Origin: Bacillota bacterium
Lineage (GTDB): Bacteria > Bacillota > Clostridia > Oscillospirales > Oscillospiraceae
NCBI GenBank assembly: GCA_023406225.1
Contig: JAEXWS010000213.1
Span: 1 to 21,729, forward strand
Direction: 5' to 3'
Length of the DNA: 21,729 bases
Part shown: one piece after another, positions 21,671 to 21,729 of the stretch
Numbering within the stretch: the stretch's first letter is position 1
How the letters are laid out: every line of letters starts with the position of its first letter
Translations under genes and position numbers: made by a program
Notes under the pieces: model-generated
What the model was told of the DNA's origin: nothing
Seen by the model: the letters and a program-made list of their open reading frames with translations, nothing else
The model's database searches: none

Positions 21671-21729
21671 TCATTTGTACTTCTGGCTCTCCGCCACCGC
21701 CAGCTCGTCACAGCGGTTGTTATACTCGT
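21671..21729 (-). CDS. rnhA: Ribonuclease HI, C-terminal end only
   Basis: The window shows the last 18 codons of a leftward gene, reading EYNNRCDELAVAESQKYK before a TGA stop. The NRCDELA motif is the conserved C-terminal segment of ribonuclease HI, including its last catalytic Asp. The enzyme cuts RNA in RNA-DNA hybrids. The rest of the gene lies beyond the window, so length and start cannot be judged. Confidence 0.75.
   Translation of the reverse strand, partial: EYNNRCDELAVAESQKYK

Noticed and set aside
1..21729. CRISPR array.
   Set aside because: Only three dispersed repeat copies of about 200 bp in mixed orientation exist. There are no short regularly spaced repeats and no cas genes.

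Overview
The window is high-GC, densely coding bacterial DNA with strong GGAGG-type ribosome binding sites, near-consensus sigma-A-type promoters and protein families typical of anaerobic Firmicutes (monomeric [FeFe] hydrogenase, Gld-like ABC operon with a DUF4340 protein, VanRS-like two-component systems, glutamine-dependent NAD synthase). My best inference is a member of the Clostridia, probably an Oscillospiraceae gut anaerobe of the Flavonifractor/Lawsonibacter type. This is judged from gene content and composition, not from a marker search.

Layout, left to right. Bases 1-230 hold a structured repeat (copy A) and the 3' hairpin of the leftward [FeFe] hydrogenase gene (232-1746). A 0.7-kb intergenic region (1747-2457) holds the hydrogenase promoter, a second kind of hairpin-rich insert (D, about 1983-2192) flanked by two copies of one terminator-like hairpin, and an 11-bp-phased AT-rich control region. 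A rightward operon follows: ABC ATPase, ABC-2 permease, GldG-like protein and DUF4340 protein (2458-6756). Next come two rightward two-component systems: an OmpR-type regulator with a short-linker histidine kinase (6840-8858), and a VanR-like regulator with a 787-residue six-helix kinase (8978-12035). Repeat copy B lies after that kinase. Then come a TauE/SafE-type transporter (12358-13125) and a leftward hotdog thioesterase (13211-13645). A heavy-metal efflux operon follows: ArsR/SmtB repressor, free-standing HMA metallochaperone and P1B-2 ATPase lacking its own HMA domain (13788-16406). Repeat copy C lies between the convergent ATPase and MATE genes. A leftward MarR-MATE efflux operon with a perfect operator palindrome (16676-18490), an AT-richer orphan membrane protein (18718-19161), leftward nadE (19338-21257) and the 3' tail of leftward rnhA (21671 to the window end) complete the window.

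How parts work together. Three export or stress modules are each controlled by a local regulator whose binding site can be read in the DNA: ArsR over the metal exporter, MarR over the MATE pump, and OmpR-type regulators at sites with 11-bp direct repeats.

The most unusual material is the repeat family. Three copies of a roughly 200-bp element (A and C are collinear over 200 bp with 18 hand-counted differences) fold into four hairpins, with several compensatory base changes, around a 28-nt segment identical in all three copies. Each copy abuts a gene's 3' hairpin and carries a bidirectional terminator-like stem at its right end. Copy C, and the otherwise unrelated insert D with similar ends, are each flanked by duplicated terminator-like hairpins. 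This looks like a family of non-autonomous elements that target terminators and duplicate them. It is the best candidate here for something undescribed.
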